IMG/VR virus record: IMGVR_UViG_3300046733_001420
Coordinates: 1 to 23,229 of that record
Reading direction: 5' to 3' (one strand)
DNA from: a virus
DNA: 23,229 nt
Shown: positions 14,403-21,465 of the stretch, piece by piece
Position numbering within the stretch: the stretch's first letter is position 1
How the letters are laid out: each line of letters opens with the position of its first letter
Translations under genes and position numbers: made by a program
Notes under the pieces: generated by a model
Databases searched by the model: none
What the model saw: the letters and a program-made list of their open reading frames with translations, nothing else
Told to the model about the DNA's origin: nothing

Positions 14403-15428
14403 ATGAATAGAACAATATTAATAACAGGTGTAGCTGGACTATTAGGTAGCCGTTTAGCTGATTGGATAATAGAAACCCAACCAGAAACTACAGTAATTGG
14501 AGTTGATGATTTAAGTGGTGGTTTTAAAGAAAATATCCATCCAAAAGTAAAATTTTGGCAAATGAATTTAATAGAACACCCTATTGAAAATATATTTGAG
14601 GCACACAATATAGATTATGTATTTCATTTTGCAGCTTATGCTGCTGAAGGATTATCTCCATTTATCCGTACTTACAATTATGATAATAACTTAAAAGCAA
14701 CTGCTCGCCTAGTTAATGAATGTATTAAAAATGATGTTAAAAGGTTAGTATTTACGTCTACATTAGCGGTATATGGTCATGGCTATGGTGGAATATTTGA
14801 TGAAAAACAACAACAGGCACCCATTGATCCTTATGGAGTTGCAAAGTATGCTTGTGAAATGGATATTCAAATTGCAGGTGAACAACATGGATTAGATTGG
14901 TGTATTATTAGACCACATAATGTATATGGTATTAAACAAAATATATGGGATAAGTACAGAAATGTATTAGGCATTTGGATGTTCCAATATTTAAATGGGA
15001 TGGATATAACTGTATTTGGTGATGGTGAACAAACAAGAGCATTCAGTTATATAGATGATAGTTTAGAACCTCTTTGGAATGCCGCTATTAAACCTGAAGC
15101 TAGTAAAGAAATAATTAACTTAGGGGGGGTTGAAGAAATTTCAATAAATAAAGCAGCCGAAACTTTAGTTGGTGTATTACAGAAAGAGGAGGGTATAGAC
15201 GATTTTAACATCCCAATCCGTTATTTAGAAGCAAGACATGAAGTTAAACATTCAATACCCACTCATCAAAAATCAGTTGATATATTAGGATTTGAACACA
15301 AAACTTCTTTAAAAGAGGGATTAACTGAGATGTGGAAATGGGCTAAACAACAACCTATGCGTGAAAGGTTTATATGGCCTAGTTATGAATTAGAAAAAGG
15401 AATTTATTCTTTTTGGAAAAGTAAATAA
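14403..15428 (+). CDS. NAD-dependent sugar-nucleotide epimerase/dehydratase (extended SDR)
   Basis: A 341-aa extended short-chain dehydrogenase. It has the GxxGxxG motif GVAGLLG (residues 9-15), an acidic nucleotide-binding residue in VIGVDDLSGG, a catalytic Tyr-x3-Lys (YGVAK, 144-148) with a preceding FTSTLAVYG serine/threonine, and the late TRAFSYIDD signature for the substrate domain. These fit UDP-glucose 4-epimerase-like enzymes (GalE/WbpP-like). It most likely interconverts or prepares UDP-hexoses for the neighbouring transferases. The exact substrate cannot be read. It starts three bases after the previous stop. Confidence 0.93.
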   Translation: MNRTILITGVAGLLGSRLADWIIETQPETTVIGVDDLSGGFKENIHPKVKFWQMNLIEHPIENIFEAHNIDYVFHFAAYAAEGLSPFIRTYNYDNNLKATARLVNECIKNDVKRLVFTSTLAVYGHGYGGIFDEKQQQAPIDPYGVAKYACEMDIQIAGEQHGLDWCIIRPHNVYGIKQNIWDKYRNVLGIWMFQYLNGMDITVFGDGEQTRAFSYIDDSLEPLWNAAIKPEASKEIINLGGVEEISINKAAETLVGVLQKEEGIDDFNIPIRYLEARHEVKHSIPTHQKSVDILGFEHKTSLKEGLTEMWKWAKQQPMRERFIWPSYELEKGIYSFWKSK

Positions 15429-15431
15429 TAA

Positions 15432-16454
15432 ATGAAAGTTTTAATTTGTTTTAGCACTTACTCTGAATGGATAAAATTAAAACCATTAATAAAATTAATG
15501 GATAATAAAGAATACAAACTCTTCTTTACAGGACAATATTCAGACTTGTTATCTAAGGTAAAAGTAGATTATACAATTAAATTACCCAAACCTTTAGATA
15601 ATAGTTTAAATTCTATAATGGCTGAATGTATGTTACAATTCCCAACATCCCAATTTGATACTGTGTTACTTCAAGGAAATAGTAGTGCTACATTAGGTTG
15701 TGCTTTAGCAGCTTATAATAAAGGTATTAGAACAATTCATTTAGAAGCAGGGTTAAGAACTCAGGATATAATAGGATCTTACCCAGAAGAAGGATATAGG
15801 CAAATGATATCTCGAATAACTGAGTTAAATTTTTGCCCTACAACAACTTCATTAGGTCATCTTATTAGTGAAAGAGTAGAAGGGGATGGGTTTGTAATTG
15901 GTAATTCGATTTTAGATAATTTAGTAGAACATGAAAGTAAAAGAGAATATACAAACCAAGTATTAGTAACTCTCCATAAAATAGAAAACCATAAATTATT
16001 AGATATTTGGTTTAAAAAAATAAATGAAATTGCCTTAAATAACCCTAATTTAGAATTTATTTTTCCTATACATCCTTTACCCATAATTAAAAAATATAAA
16101 TATTTACTTCCAAATATAAAAATTATAAACATCCTCCCCCATGATAAGTTTTTAAAAATATTATTAAAATGTAAATTAGTAATTACTGATAGCGGGGGAG
16201 TAATGCAAGAAGCAAGTTATTTTAATAAAAAAGTAATAGTATGTAAAAAAACATCAGAATATCCTGAAGGTTTTTATAGTGGTCATTTACATTTATGTTC
16301 TACCCCTGAAAATTTACCTCCTTTGTTTAATAAACTAATAAAAGATTACAAAATACAAATTAGATGTCCATACGGTGAAGGAAGAACCTCAGAAAATATA
16401 TATGAAATTATAAAACGTTCAGTCCCACATTTTAATAAACTAAATAATATATGA
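15432..16454 (+). CDS. UDP-N-acetylglucosamine 2-epimerase-like (WecB family)
   Basis: A 340-aa GT-B-like epimerase. Visible landmarks are VLLQGNSSATLGCALAAY (the nucleotide-binding strand equivalent to 'vhGDttstlagala'), IHLEAGLRTQD with the conserved His-x-Glu-Ala-Gly (about 102-112), SYPEEGYRQMISRIT (about 116-130), HPLP and the donor-side TDSGGVMQEASYF (about 251-263). The family converts UDP-GlcNAc to UDP-ManNAc or hydrolyses it. The usual Asp of 'GDt' is Asn in GNSS here, so activity may differ. It overlaps the downstream gene by four bases and follows the SDR gene by three. Confidence 0.88.
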   Translation: MKVLICFSTYSEWIKLKPLIKLMDNKEYKLFFTGQYSDLLSKVKVDYTIKLPKPLDNSLNSIMAECMLQFPTSQFDTVLLQGNSSATLGCALAAYNKGIRTIHLEAGLRTQDIIGSYPEEGYRQMISRITELNFCPTTTSLGHLISERVEGDGFVIGNSILDNLVEHESKREYTNQVLVTLHKIENHKLLDIWFKKINEIALNNPNLEFIFPIHPLPIIKKYKYLLPNIKIINILPHDKFLKILLKCKLVITDSGGVMQEASYFNKKVIVCKKTSEYPEGFYSGHLHLCSTPENLPPLFNKLIKDYKIQIRCPYGEGRTSENIYEIIKRSVPHFNKLNNI

Positions 16455-17200
16455 AATTAATAGTATATACAGCATTATTTGCAGATGAAAATATTCCTTT
16501 AGAGGAAGTTGGAGAATTTTATCCCTTTACACATAAAAAAGAGGATGTTAAATATATAGCTTTTACTAATAGAATGGATTTAGTATCTAACTTTTGGGAT
16601 GTTATGTATACCCCAATTGAAGAAGGATTATCTCCTAGAATGATGTCTAGAAAAGTTAAATGGAATCCAACTAAACATCTATTATTAGATTTTACTCATA
16701 CTATATGGTTAGACTCACAGTGCTATTTTAAAATTGAACCTAAAGCAATTGTAAATTATTTTTTACAAAGTGAATTCCATACCGCAATCCACCACCATAC
16801 AGATTTACAAAGTACATATTCAGAGGGAATGTTGCAATGTTACTATTACTGTCTGGATAAACCTTCAATTATTAACCCCCAAATGGAAAAATATTTTAAA
16901 GAGGGACTACCCTATAAGTATGACCATTATGAAACAGGTATTTTAATTAGAAAAAACTGTGATGAATCAAACCAATTATCAGAAAATGTTTGGAACGAAT
17001 TACAAAACTATAGCATTAGAGACCAATTAAGCACTCCTTATTGTGTATTTAAAGCTAGACAAAATGGGGATAAAGGTATAAAAACTATACCTGAATCTTT
17101 TACGGCTCATAAAGGAGGTTTACCTTTACCTAAATCTCAAATATTTTTTACTGTTCCAAAACCTACTAAATTACTCAAAGAAAATTTGGATGACAGATAA
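16451..17200 (+). CDS. DUF616/MUCI70-TOD1-like glycosyltransferase
   Basis: A 249-aa protein with the pattern of the TOD1/MUCI70 (DUF616) family. It has a RMMSRKVKWNPTKHLLLDF segment (residues 63-81) leading into HTIWLDSQCYF (83-93), equivalent to the 'yyKilpH.lFpeyeysIWiDgni' core. Then HHHTDLQSTYSEG follows, a DHYETGILIRK segment, and NYSIRDQLSTPYCVFK, close to the family's 'rDQlSfpYvlwk'. It is a GT-A-like transferase and the last gene of the sugar island. The family was characterised in plant cell-wall work; a phage copy suggests sugar addition to a surface glycan, which is inference. Confidence 0.8.
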   Translation: MKLIVYTALFADENIPLEEVGEFYPFTHKKEDVKYIAFTNRMDLVSNFWDVMYTPIEEGLSPRMMSRKVKWNPTKHLLLDFTHTIWLDSQCYFKIEPKAIVNYFLQSEFHTAIHHHTDLQSTYSEGMLQCYYYCLDKPSIINPQMEKYFKEGLPYKYDHYETGILIRKNCDESNQLSENVWNELQNYSIRDQLSTPYCVFKARQNGDKGIKTIPESFTAHKGGLPLPKSQIFFTVPKPTKLLKENLDDR

Positions 17201-17204
17201 ATCC

Positions 17205-17214
17205 TTCGTATATT
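17205..17214 (+). promoter_or_regulatory. Phage promoter-like motif TTCGTATATT after the sugar island
   Basis: An exact copy of the recurring motif, four bases after the DUF616-like gene stop and 29 bases before the ATG at 17244. It is followed by CCCAC then CTAATTTAAAAAGG, matching the downstream A/T element of other copies. It would begin a new transcription unit. Confidence 0.6.
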
Positions 17215-17243
17215 CCCACCTAATTTAAAAAGGTTATATATTT

Positions 17244-17594
17244 ATGCGACAGACTATCAAAACCCCACTTAAAATGAAAATGATTTCTTGTACACAATGT
17301 GGTTCTCCAATGCCAGAATTAAGATTAACTAAATTTGGTTACGATTTTTGTGTTAATTGTTCTACAGTAGGCACTAAACGTGGCATTCCCGTAATGAGAG
17401 GATCAGGTGATCATACCTGGACTGAAACTATTATTATGGAAGAGGATCAATATGAAGAATTTGTAGTAGCATCCGCACTTGAACGTGGAGATAAAAATGC
17501 TGCTAAAGCTGAGATGTTAAATATGGATAAAGAAGACCGCAATTTACAAGGCCCATTCCAAATAATCAATAATACAGATAAAGATAGAACTTAG
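17244..17594 (+). CDS. DksA-like zinc-ribbon protein
   Basis: A 116-aa protein with a C4 zinc site at Cys16, Cys19, Cys36 and Cys39. The segment CTQCGSPMPELRLTKFGYDFC looks like the C-terminal zinc finger of DksA/TraR proteins ('CpeCGeeIpeaRL.a.p...Cv.C'), which bind RNA polymerase. The rest of a DksA coiled coil is absent, so the match may be only to the finger. The C-terminal part (residues 60-110) is acidic and helical. It heads the block after 17205. Two in-frame Met codons (11 and 13) are possible later starts; I kept the first because of the AAAGGTTAT-type leader before it. Confidence 0.72.
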   Translation: MRQTIKTPLKMKMISCTQCGSPMPELRLTKFGYDFCVNCSTVGTKRGIPVMRGSGDHTWTETIIMEEDQYEEFVVASALERGDKNAAKAEMLNMDKEDRNLQGPFQIINNTDKDRT

Positions 17595-17596
17595 TT

Positions 17597-18214
17597 ATGC
17601 CTAAACCAAAACCATTATCTAAAGAAATGATAGTGGCGGCTCAAGCAAAAACTAAATCTAATATGGCCGCCGCAAGGTATTTGCATGTTTCTTATCAACA
17701 CTATAAGAGATATGCTAAAATGTATAAGGTATTTGAAGGTCATAAAAACCAAAGTGGTAAAGGTATACCTAAATTTTTAAAGGGTACGGGTAAAGAACCT
17801 GCACTTTTGGATATTATTGAAGGTAGAGTATCATCTGCTCATTTTTCCCCTGCAAAAATAAAGTATCGTTTAATAGAAGAGGGATATTTATCAGAGAAAT
17901 GCTCAATGTGTGGTTTCCAAGAACGTAGGGTACTCGATTATAAAATGCCCTTATTGTTACACTTCAAAGATAATAATAAATCAAATTACACACGCGATAA
18001 CATTGAGTTACTATGTTATAATCACTATTTTCTCACAGTTGGAGATATATTTACAGAGAAGGATGTTAAACAAATTGAATCACATCAAGAACACGTAGGT
18101 ACAACTGATAAAGTAGAATGGGAAGTAGACGATTATCACCTTCAACGTTTAAGGGAATTAGGATTAAGCAATGAAGAAGAAGATGATGTTAACCAATATA
18201 TTTCTAGAATATGA
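17597..18214 (+). CDS. HTH-HNH endonuclease-like protein
   Basis: A 205-aa protein. The N-terminus contains a helix-turn-helix-like segment (KSNMAAARYLHVSYQHYKRYA, residues 20-40). The C-terminal half carries a zinc-HNH region: Cys102-x2-Cys105, then LLLHFKDNNKSN with His122, and DNIELLCYNHYF with Cys140 and His143. The final zinc ligand is His here, where Cys is more usual in my recollection of related phage proteins. HNH proteins nick or cut DNA; in phages they act as homing endonucleases, packaging nickases or recombination enzymes. It starts two bases after the previous stop and overlaps the next gene by ATGA. Confidence 0.77.
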   Translation: MPKPKPLSKEMIVAAQAKTKSNMAAARYLHVSYQHYKRYAKMYKVFEGHKNQSGKGIPKFLKGTGKEPALLDIIEGRVSSAHFSPAKIKYRLIEEGYLSEKCSMCGFQERRVLDYKMPLLLHFKDNNKSNYTRDNIELLCYNHYFLTVGDIFTEKDVKQIESHQEHVGTTDKVEWEVDDYHLQRLRELGLSNEEEDDVNQYISRI

Positions 18215-18390
18215 AAAAAGCTAGACGCGCCAGGTCAATAAATAAAAAACATCATAAGATTACCCAGGATTATGATAAGCAAAAAAGTAAGCATTTAGAA
18301 AAATTAACTGATAAAATGCTCAAGAATGATGAAAAAGCAAACCAATTAAAATCAAAAACAATGAAAGGTGACTTTCTTAAAAACTTTTAA
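18211..18390 (+). CDS. Very basic 59-aa protein
   Basis: A small ORF starting at the ATG that overlaps the previous stop (ATGA) and ending two bases before the next ATG. The 59-aa product begins MKKARRARSINKKHHK and is roughly one third Lys or Arg, with no hydrophobic core. This suggests an RNA- or DNA-binding peptide or a scaffold-type protein. No family recognised. Tight overlap on both sides supports it as a real gene. Confidence 0.72.
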   Translation: MKKARRARSINKKHHKITQDYDKQKSKHLEKLTDKMLKNDEKANQLKSKTMKGDFLKNF

Positions 18391-18392
18391 TT

Positions 18393-18707
18393 ATGGAAAT
18401 GAAATTTAAACACAAATGGGAATTTGATACTACGGAAGAAATGAATGGTATCTTCAAAGATGGGATGAAGGAATTAAATGATCTAATTGTAGATATTGCT
18501 TTAGATAATTTAAAAACAAAACGAAAGCAAATCCCTGTAGTATCAATTTATACTAAGGATGAAGATATGATTTACGATATTATGATTGATCGTCCTGATA
18601 TGGTAGAAACATTAGAACAGAATTTAACTACAATGGAAGAGTACGAAGATTATGAGCGTTGTCAAAAAATTGTTAACGCTCTAGATTATTTAAAATCAAA
18701 ATCTTAA
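18393..18707 (+). CDS. Hypothetical 104-aa acidic protein
   Basis: Not recognised. The protein is acidic and mostly helical, with FDTTEEMNGIFKDGMKELNDL near the N-terminus and a Glu/Tyr-rich end (MEEYEDYERCQKIVNALDYL). There is one cysteine and no membrane segment. It starts two bases after the basic 59-aa gene, and the opposite charges of these neighbours hint at a possible pair, although that is speculation. The next gene starts two bases after its stop, so it is part of the lysis-region operon. Confidence 0.8.
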   Translation: MEMKFKHKWEFDTTEEMNGIFKDGMKELNDLIVDIALDNLKTKRKQIPVVSIYTKDEDMIYDIMIDRPDMVETLEQNLTTMEEYEDYERCQKIVNALDYLKSKS

Positions 18708-18709
18708 TT

Positions 18710-19285
18710 ATGAAAAATTTATTCAAAAATCTGTTTATTATTTTAGGTTTATCCCTATTGATGGCTTTTACTAACTATACTCGTCCCAAAAAGACACCTA
18801 TTAATACTATATTAAGTGCTCCTATAGTAAAGATAGATACAAAAATTAAACTAGAAGAAATTAAAATAAAAGGCCATACGGCCTTTTTAACTGCTCTAGG
18901 CCATAGGGAATCAGGCAATAGATATCATGTAGTTAACCGTTTTGGTTATATGGGTAAATATCAATTTGGTAAATCAACATTAAAAACATTAAAGATTAAA
19001 GTCACCAAAGAAGAGTTTTTAAATAATCCCAATTTGCAGGAAGAAGCAATGAGAAAACTACTTATATATAATAAAAAACGTCTTAAAAAATATATAGATA
19101 GGTTTGATGGACAAGTAATAAATGGTATATTAATCACCGAATCAGGATTATTAGCTGCGGCACACTTAGGGGGTGCTGGTAGTGTTAAAAAATGGTTCAG
19201 AACTGGAAAAATAAAACAAGATGGTAATGGTGTAAAAATAACTCAATATATGGAGCAATTTTCTGGTTATAGCTTATATTTATAA
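18710..19285 (+). CDS. Signal-anchored lysozyme/transglycosylase-like protein
   Basis: A 191-aa protein. Residues 7-20 (NLFIILGLSLLMAF) form a signal peptide or signal-anchor, followed by a flexible Lys/Pro-rich stretch to about residue 55. The catalytic domain contains FLTALGHRESGNRYHVVN (59-76) with a candidate catalytic Glu67, then GYMGKYQFGKSTLK (79-92), which matches the 'ESggn..avs..Ga.GlyQf' pattern of soluble lytic transglycosylases and related lysozymes. It ends with TESGLLAAAHLGGAGSV. It would cleave peptidoglycan outside the cytoplasmic membrane, either as an endolysin exported by Sec or in host entry. A terminator-shaped hairpin lies within its coding sequence. Confidence 0.85.
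   Translation: MKNLFKNLFIILGLSLLMAFTNYTRPKKTPINTILSAPIVKIDTKIKLEEIKIKGHTAFLTALGHRESGNRYHVVNRFGYMGKYQFGKSTLKTLKIKVTKEEFLNNPNLQEEAMRKLLIYNKKRLKKYIDRFDGQVINGILITESGLLAAAHLGGAGSVKKWFRTGKIKQDGNGVKITQYMEQFSGYSLYL
18868..18888 (+). terminator. Intragenic terminator-like hairpin in the lysozyme gene
   Basis: AAAAGGCC (18868-18875), loop ATAC (18876-18879) and GGCCTTTT (18880-18887), plus one more T, form a perfect 8-bp stem ending in a T-run. This is a standard intrinsic terminator shape, but it sits at codons 53-60 and encodes IKGHTAFL between the signal segment and the catalytic domain. The stem has only four GC pairs, so its strength is uncertain. Confidence 0.45.
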
Positions 19286-19297
19286 TCAAAAAAGATT

Positions 19298-19432
19298 ATG
19301 GCAAGAGTAGTTGTAGGTGATTATAGACCAAATAAAAGAAAAAAACGACCTGGAGTACATGCAAAAAGTAAATCCAGTAAGATGAAACAAAGTAAAAACT
19401 ATGTTAAACAGTACAAGGGACAAGGGAAATAG
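19298..19432 (+). CDS. Conserved small basic phage protein (RPGVHAKS motif)
   Basis: A 44-aa ORF starting at the ATG at 19298, 12 bases after the lysozyme stop. The product (MARVVVGDYRPNKRKKRPG then VHAKSKSSKMKQSKNY and a Lys/Gly tail) is very basic. The RPGVHAK segment followed by Ser/Lys repeats is a pattern I recall from small uncharacterised proteins in several phages of marine bacteria. No function is known. It may bind nucleic acid. The next ORF starts directly after its stop. Confidence 0.72.
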   Translation: MARVVVGDYRPNKRKKRPGVHAKSKSSKMKQSKNYVKQYKGQGK

Positions 19433-19433
19433 A

Positions 19434-19586
19434 ATGAATGTAACAGTAACAAGCTTATTTAATCATATGACCGATGCTGATTTTTTGGCATTACATGAAG
19501 CGGGTGAGCTAAAAAATTTCTGTTGGGCTTTATCTGTAGACTTACAATCAAAAGGCAATGAAAAAGATTACACTTACACAGCATGA
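19434..19586 (+). CDS. Hypothetical 50-aa protein
   Basis: A small ORF. I use the ATG at 19434, one base after the previous stop, rather than the in-frame ATG at 19401, which would overlap that gene by 32 bases. The product starts MNVTVTSLFNHMTDADFLALHEAGE and is probably helical, with one cysteine. No family recognised. The downstream small gene starts inside its end. Confidence 0.62.
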   Translation: MNVTVTSLFNHMTDADFLALHEAGELKNFCWALSVDLQSKGNEKDYTYTA

Positions 19587-19752
19587 ATGGTATGATGCCA
19601 TGAAACTTCCAACACCTCATAGGAATAAGAAAAAATACTATAGAAAAGAAAAACATAAGAAAAATGGGAACCAATTTGGTTCCCATAATTATTTTTCATA
19701 TATTTACAGAGTAAAATTAAGGTTATGGCTCTTTGGGAATTTAGAAATTTAA
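19558..19752 (+). CDS. Small basic protein gene that reads through a terminator
   Basis: A 64-aa ORF overlapping the previous gene by 29 bases and the next by 28. The first 38 residues or so (MKKITLTQHEWYDAMKLPTP and HRNKKKYYRKEKHKK) look like a genuine phage small basic protein. The remainder (NGNQFGSHNYFSYIYRVKL and onward) is encoded by the terminator hairpin, the promoter-like motif at 19695 and the start of the SWIM gene. So the natural end of this gene may have been lost by mutation, or the frame may be extended by chance. N-terminus moderately supported, C-terminus doubtful. Confidence 0.5.
   Translation: MKKITLTQHEWYDAMKLPTPHRNKKKYYRKEKHKKNGNQFGSHNYFSYIYRVKLRLWLFGNLEI
19664..19696 (+). 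terminator. Intrinsic terminator
   Basis: ATGGGAACC (19664-19672) pairs perfectly with GGTTCCCAT (19678-19686) around an AATTT loop, with A-rich DNA before and AATTATTTTT after. This is the clearest intrinsic terminator in the window. It sits just ahead of a promoter-like motif at 19695, so it separates the lysis block from the SWIM/ligase block. Confidence 0.78.
19695..19704 (+). promoter_or_regulatory. Promoter-like motif TTCATATATT (9/10)
   Basis: A one-mismatch copy of TTCGTATATT at the end of the terminator T-run and 20 bases ahead of the ATG at 19725. The leader then runs into TTAAGGTTATGG, similar to the starts at 20175 and 21518. The pairing of terminator and promoter supports a unit boundary here. 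Confidence 0.45.
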
Positions 19753-20165
19753 ATAAATATGGTAATTACAGAAAACGAATCATCCATACTGAAGGTGCAT
19801 TAAGTATACCTGGTAGTGGGTTTGGTCCTTCTGTATTAGCCAATAGATTTAAGTATGAGTATAAGCATGTATTATTACCTCCTAGTTTATTAAGCATAGG
19901 TGGTAAAAAGTATATTGTTCCTACATGGCAAGAAGTATTACCTGAAACTGAATTAAGTGATATTAATTGGATTAAACCTAAACCTAAAGTTAAACAAGAA
20001 CCTATTATTGAAACTCATACTAGCAGTAGCAATGCAGATAAAACGTATAAAACAGCATATTACCCCGAATCAGGTAAGTTTTATTGCGATTGCCCAGGTA
20101 GATGGAGAGCGTTTGATAACCGTTGTAAACACATAAAAGCATTAGAATTAAAAATAAATAAATAA
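19725..20165 (+). CDS. SWIM zinc-finger protein
   Basis: A 146-aa protein with a C-terminal SWIM finger: FYCDCPGRWRAFDNRCKHIKAL gives Cys121-x-Cys123 followed by Cys134-x-His136, the CxCx(n)CxH signature. SWIM domains bind DNA or proteins and occur in recombination regulators, MULE transposases and SNF2-type helicases. The N-terminal part (residues 1-70) is Tyr/Lys-rich and unassigned, and the middle is Pro/Lys-rich and likely flexible. It starts right after the terminator/promoter pair and lies nine bases before the ligase, so a DNA-repair or recombination accessory role is reasonable, by inference. Confidence 0.82.
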   Translation: MALWEFRNLNKYGNYRKRIIHTEGALSIPGSGFGPSVLANRFKYEYKHVLLPPSLLSIGGKKYIVPTWQEVLPETELSDINWIKPKPKVKQEPIIETHTSSSNADKTYKTAYYPESGKFYCDCPGRWRAFDNRCKHIKALELKINK

Positions 20166-20174
20166 ATAAAGGTT

Positions 20175-21440
20175 ATGACAGAATTACAAAATTTTATAGA
20201 TAATATGCGTGCTACAAGTAGTAGTACAGAAAAAGTTCAAATAATAAAGGATGCTGGTTCATTCATTCATGAAGTATTAGAATATACTTATAATCCTTAT
20301 AAACAATACCATGTTACAAGTAAAACTTGTAAAAAGAATAGTGATAAAGTAAGTTACACAGATTATACTTTATTTGAGTTGTTAGATAAATTAACTAATA
20401 GAGAAGTTACAGGCCATGCTGCAATTGAGTTAGTTAATGGGTTTGCTACTAAAAATGTTGATTGGTATTTAATTTATAAAATAATAGATAAAGATTTAGG
20501 TATTAGAGCAGGTGACTCAATAATTAATAAGGCAATACCAGGATTAATACCTACATTTAAAGTTGCATTAGCCAAAGAATATGATGGTAAATGTGATTGG
20601 CAAAATGATAATTGGTGGGCATCAAGAAAATTAGATGGTGTTAGATGTTTAGCTGTAGTTAATTATGAAGGTGAATGTACACTTTATTCTAGAATGGGTA
20701 AAGAATTAACTACATTAAATAAAGTTAAAGAAGCAATTGAAGCAACAGGTATTATTAATACTGTATTTGATGGTGAGATTTGTTTAATTGATGAGAATGG
20801 TAATGAAGACTTTCAAGGTGTAATGAAACAATTAAGACGTAAAGACCATCAGATTGAAAATCCTGCTTATATGATATTTGATATGATTCATAAACCTAAT
20901 TTTGATAATCAAAAAGGAGGTCCTATATTAAGTGAAAGATTATCAGCATTAAGAGGATTTTTACTTGGTAGATTTAATATAACTAATATTTTACGTTATA
21001 CATCCCAATTCCGAATAACAGATGGTAGACACTTTGATAAATGGGGTCAAATAGCAACTGATAATAATTGGGAAGGATTTATGATACGTAAAGATGTTAG
21101 TTATGAAGGTAAACGTACTAAAAACTTACTTAAAGTAAAGAAATTTTATGATGCTGAGTATGTTGTAGTTGATTATGATAATGATGATCATGAAGTAGTT
21201 AGAGATGGTAGATCAGAAACAATTAAAATGCTAGCTCAAGTATGGATTGAACATAAAGGACATAGAGTAAAAGTTGGTAGTGGTTGGACTCAAGATCAAC
21301 GTTTACAATATATGGATGGTTCAATTGTAGGTAAAGTAATTACTGTTCAATATTTTGAAGAAACTAAAAATGATAAAGGTGGAATTAGTTTAAGATTTCC
21401 AACTGTTAAAATTGTTCATGGTAATGAACGATCTATGTAA
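20175..21440 (+). CDS. ATP-dependent DNA ligase
   Basis: A 421-aa ligase. The adenylation motif I is KLDGVR with the AMP-accepting Lys152. Motif III is FDGEICLID (198-206), then FDMI, EGFMIR (300-305, motif IV) and LLKVKKF (318-324, motif V). The C-terminal part, GKVITVQYFEETKNDKGG and SLRFPTVK, fits the OB-fold domain. The N-terminal 130 residues form a helical domain as in T4-type and other phage ligases. It seals nicks using ATP in replication, repair and recombination. The start has an AATAAATAAAGGTTATG leader shared with neighbouring genes. Confidence 0.95.
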   Translation: MTELQNFIDNMRATSSSTEKVQIIKDAGSFIHEVLEYTYNPYKQYHVTSKTCKKNSDKVSYTDYTLFELLDKLTNREVTGHAAIELVNGFATKNVDWYLIYKIIDKDLGIRAGDSIINKAIPGLIPTFKVALAKEYDGKCDWQNDNWWASRKLDGVRCLAVVNYEGECTLYSRMGKELTTLNKVKEAIEATGIINTVFDGEICLIDENGNEDFQGVMKQLRRKDHQIENPAYMIFDMIHKPNFDNQKGGPILSERLSALRGFLLGRFNITNILRYTSQFRITDGRHFDKWGQIATDNNWEGFMIRKDVSYEGKRTKNLLKVKKFYDAEYVVVDYDNDDHEVVRDGRSETIKMLAQVWIEHKGHRVKVGSGWTQDQRLQYMDGSIVGKVITVQYFEETKNDKGGISLRFPTVKIVHGNERSM

Positions 21441-21465
21441 TTAGATTTGGTATATCTAAAAAATA

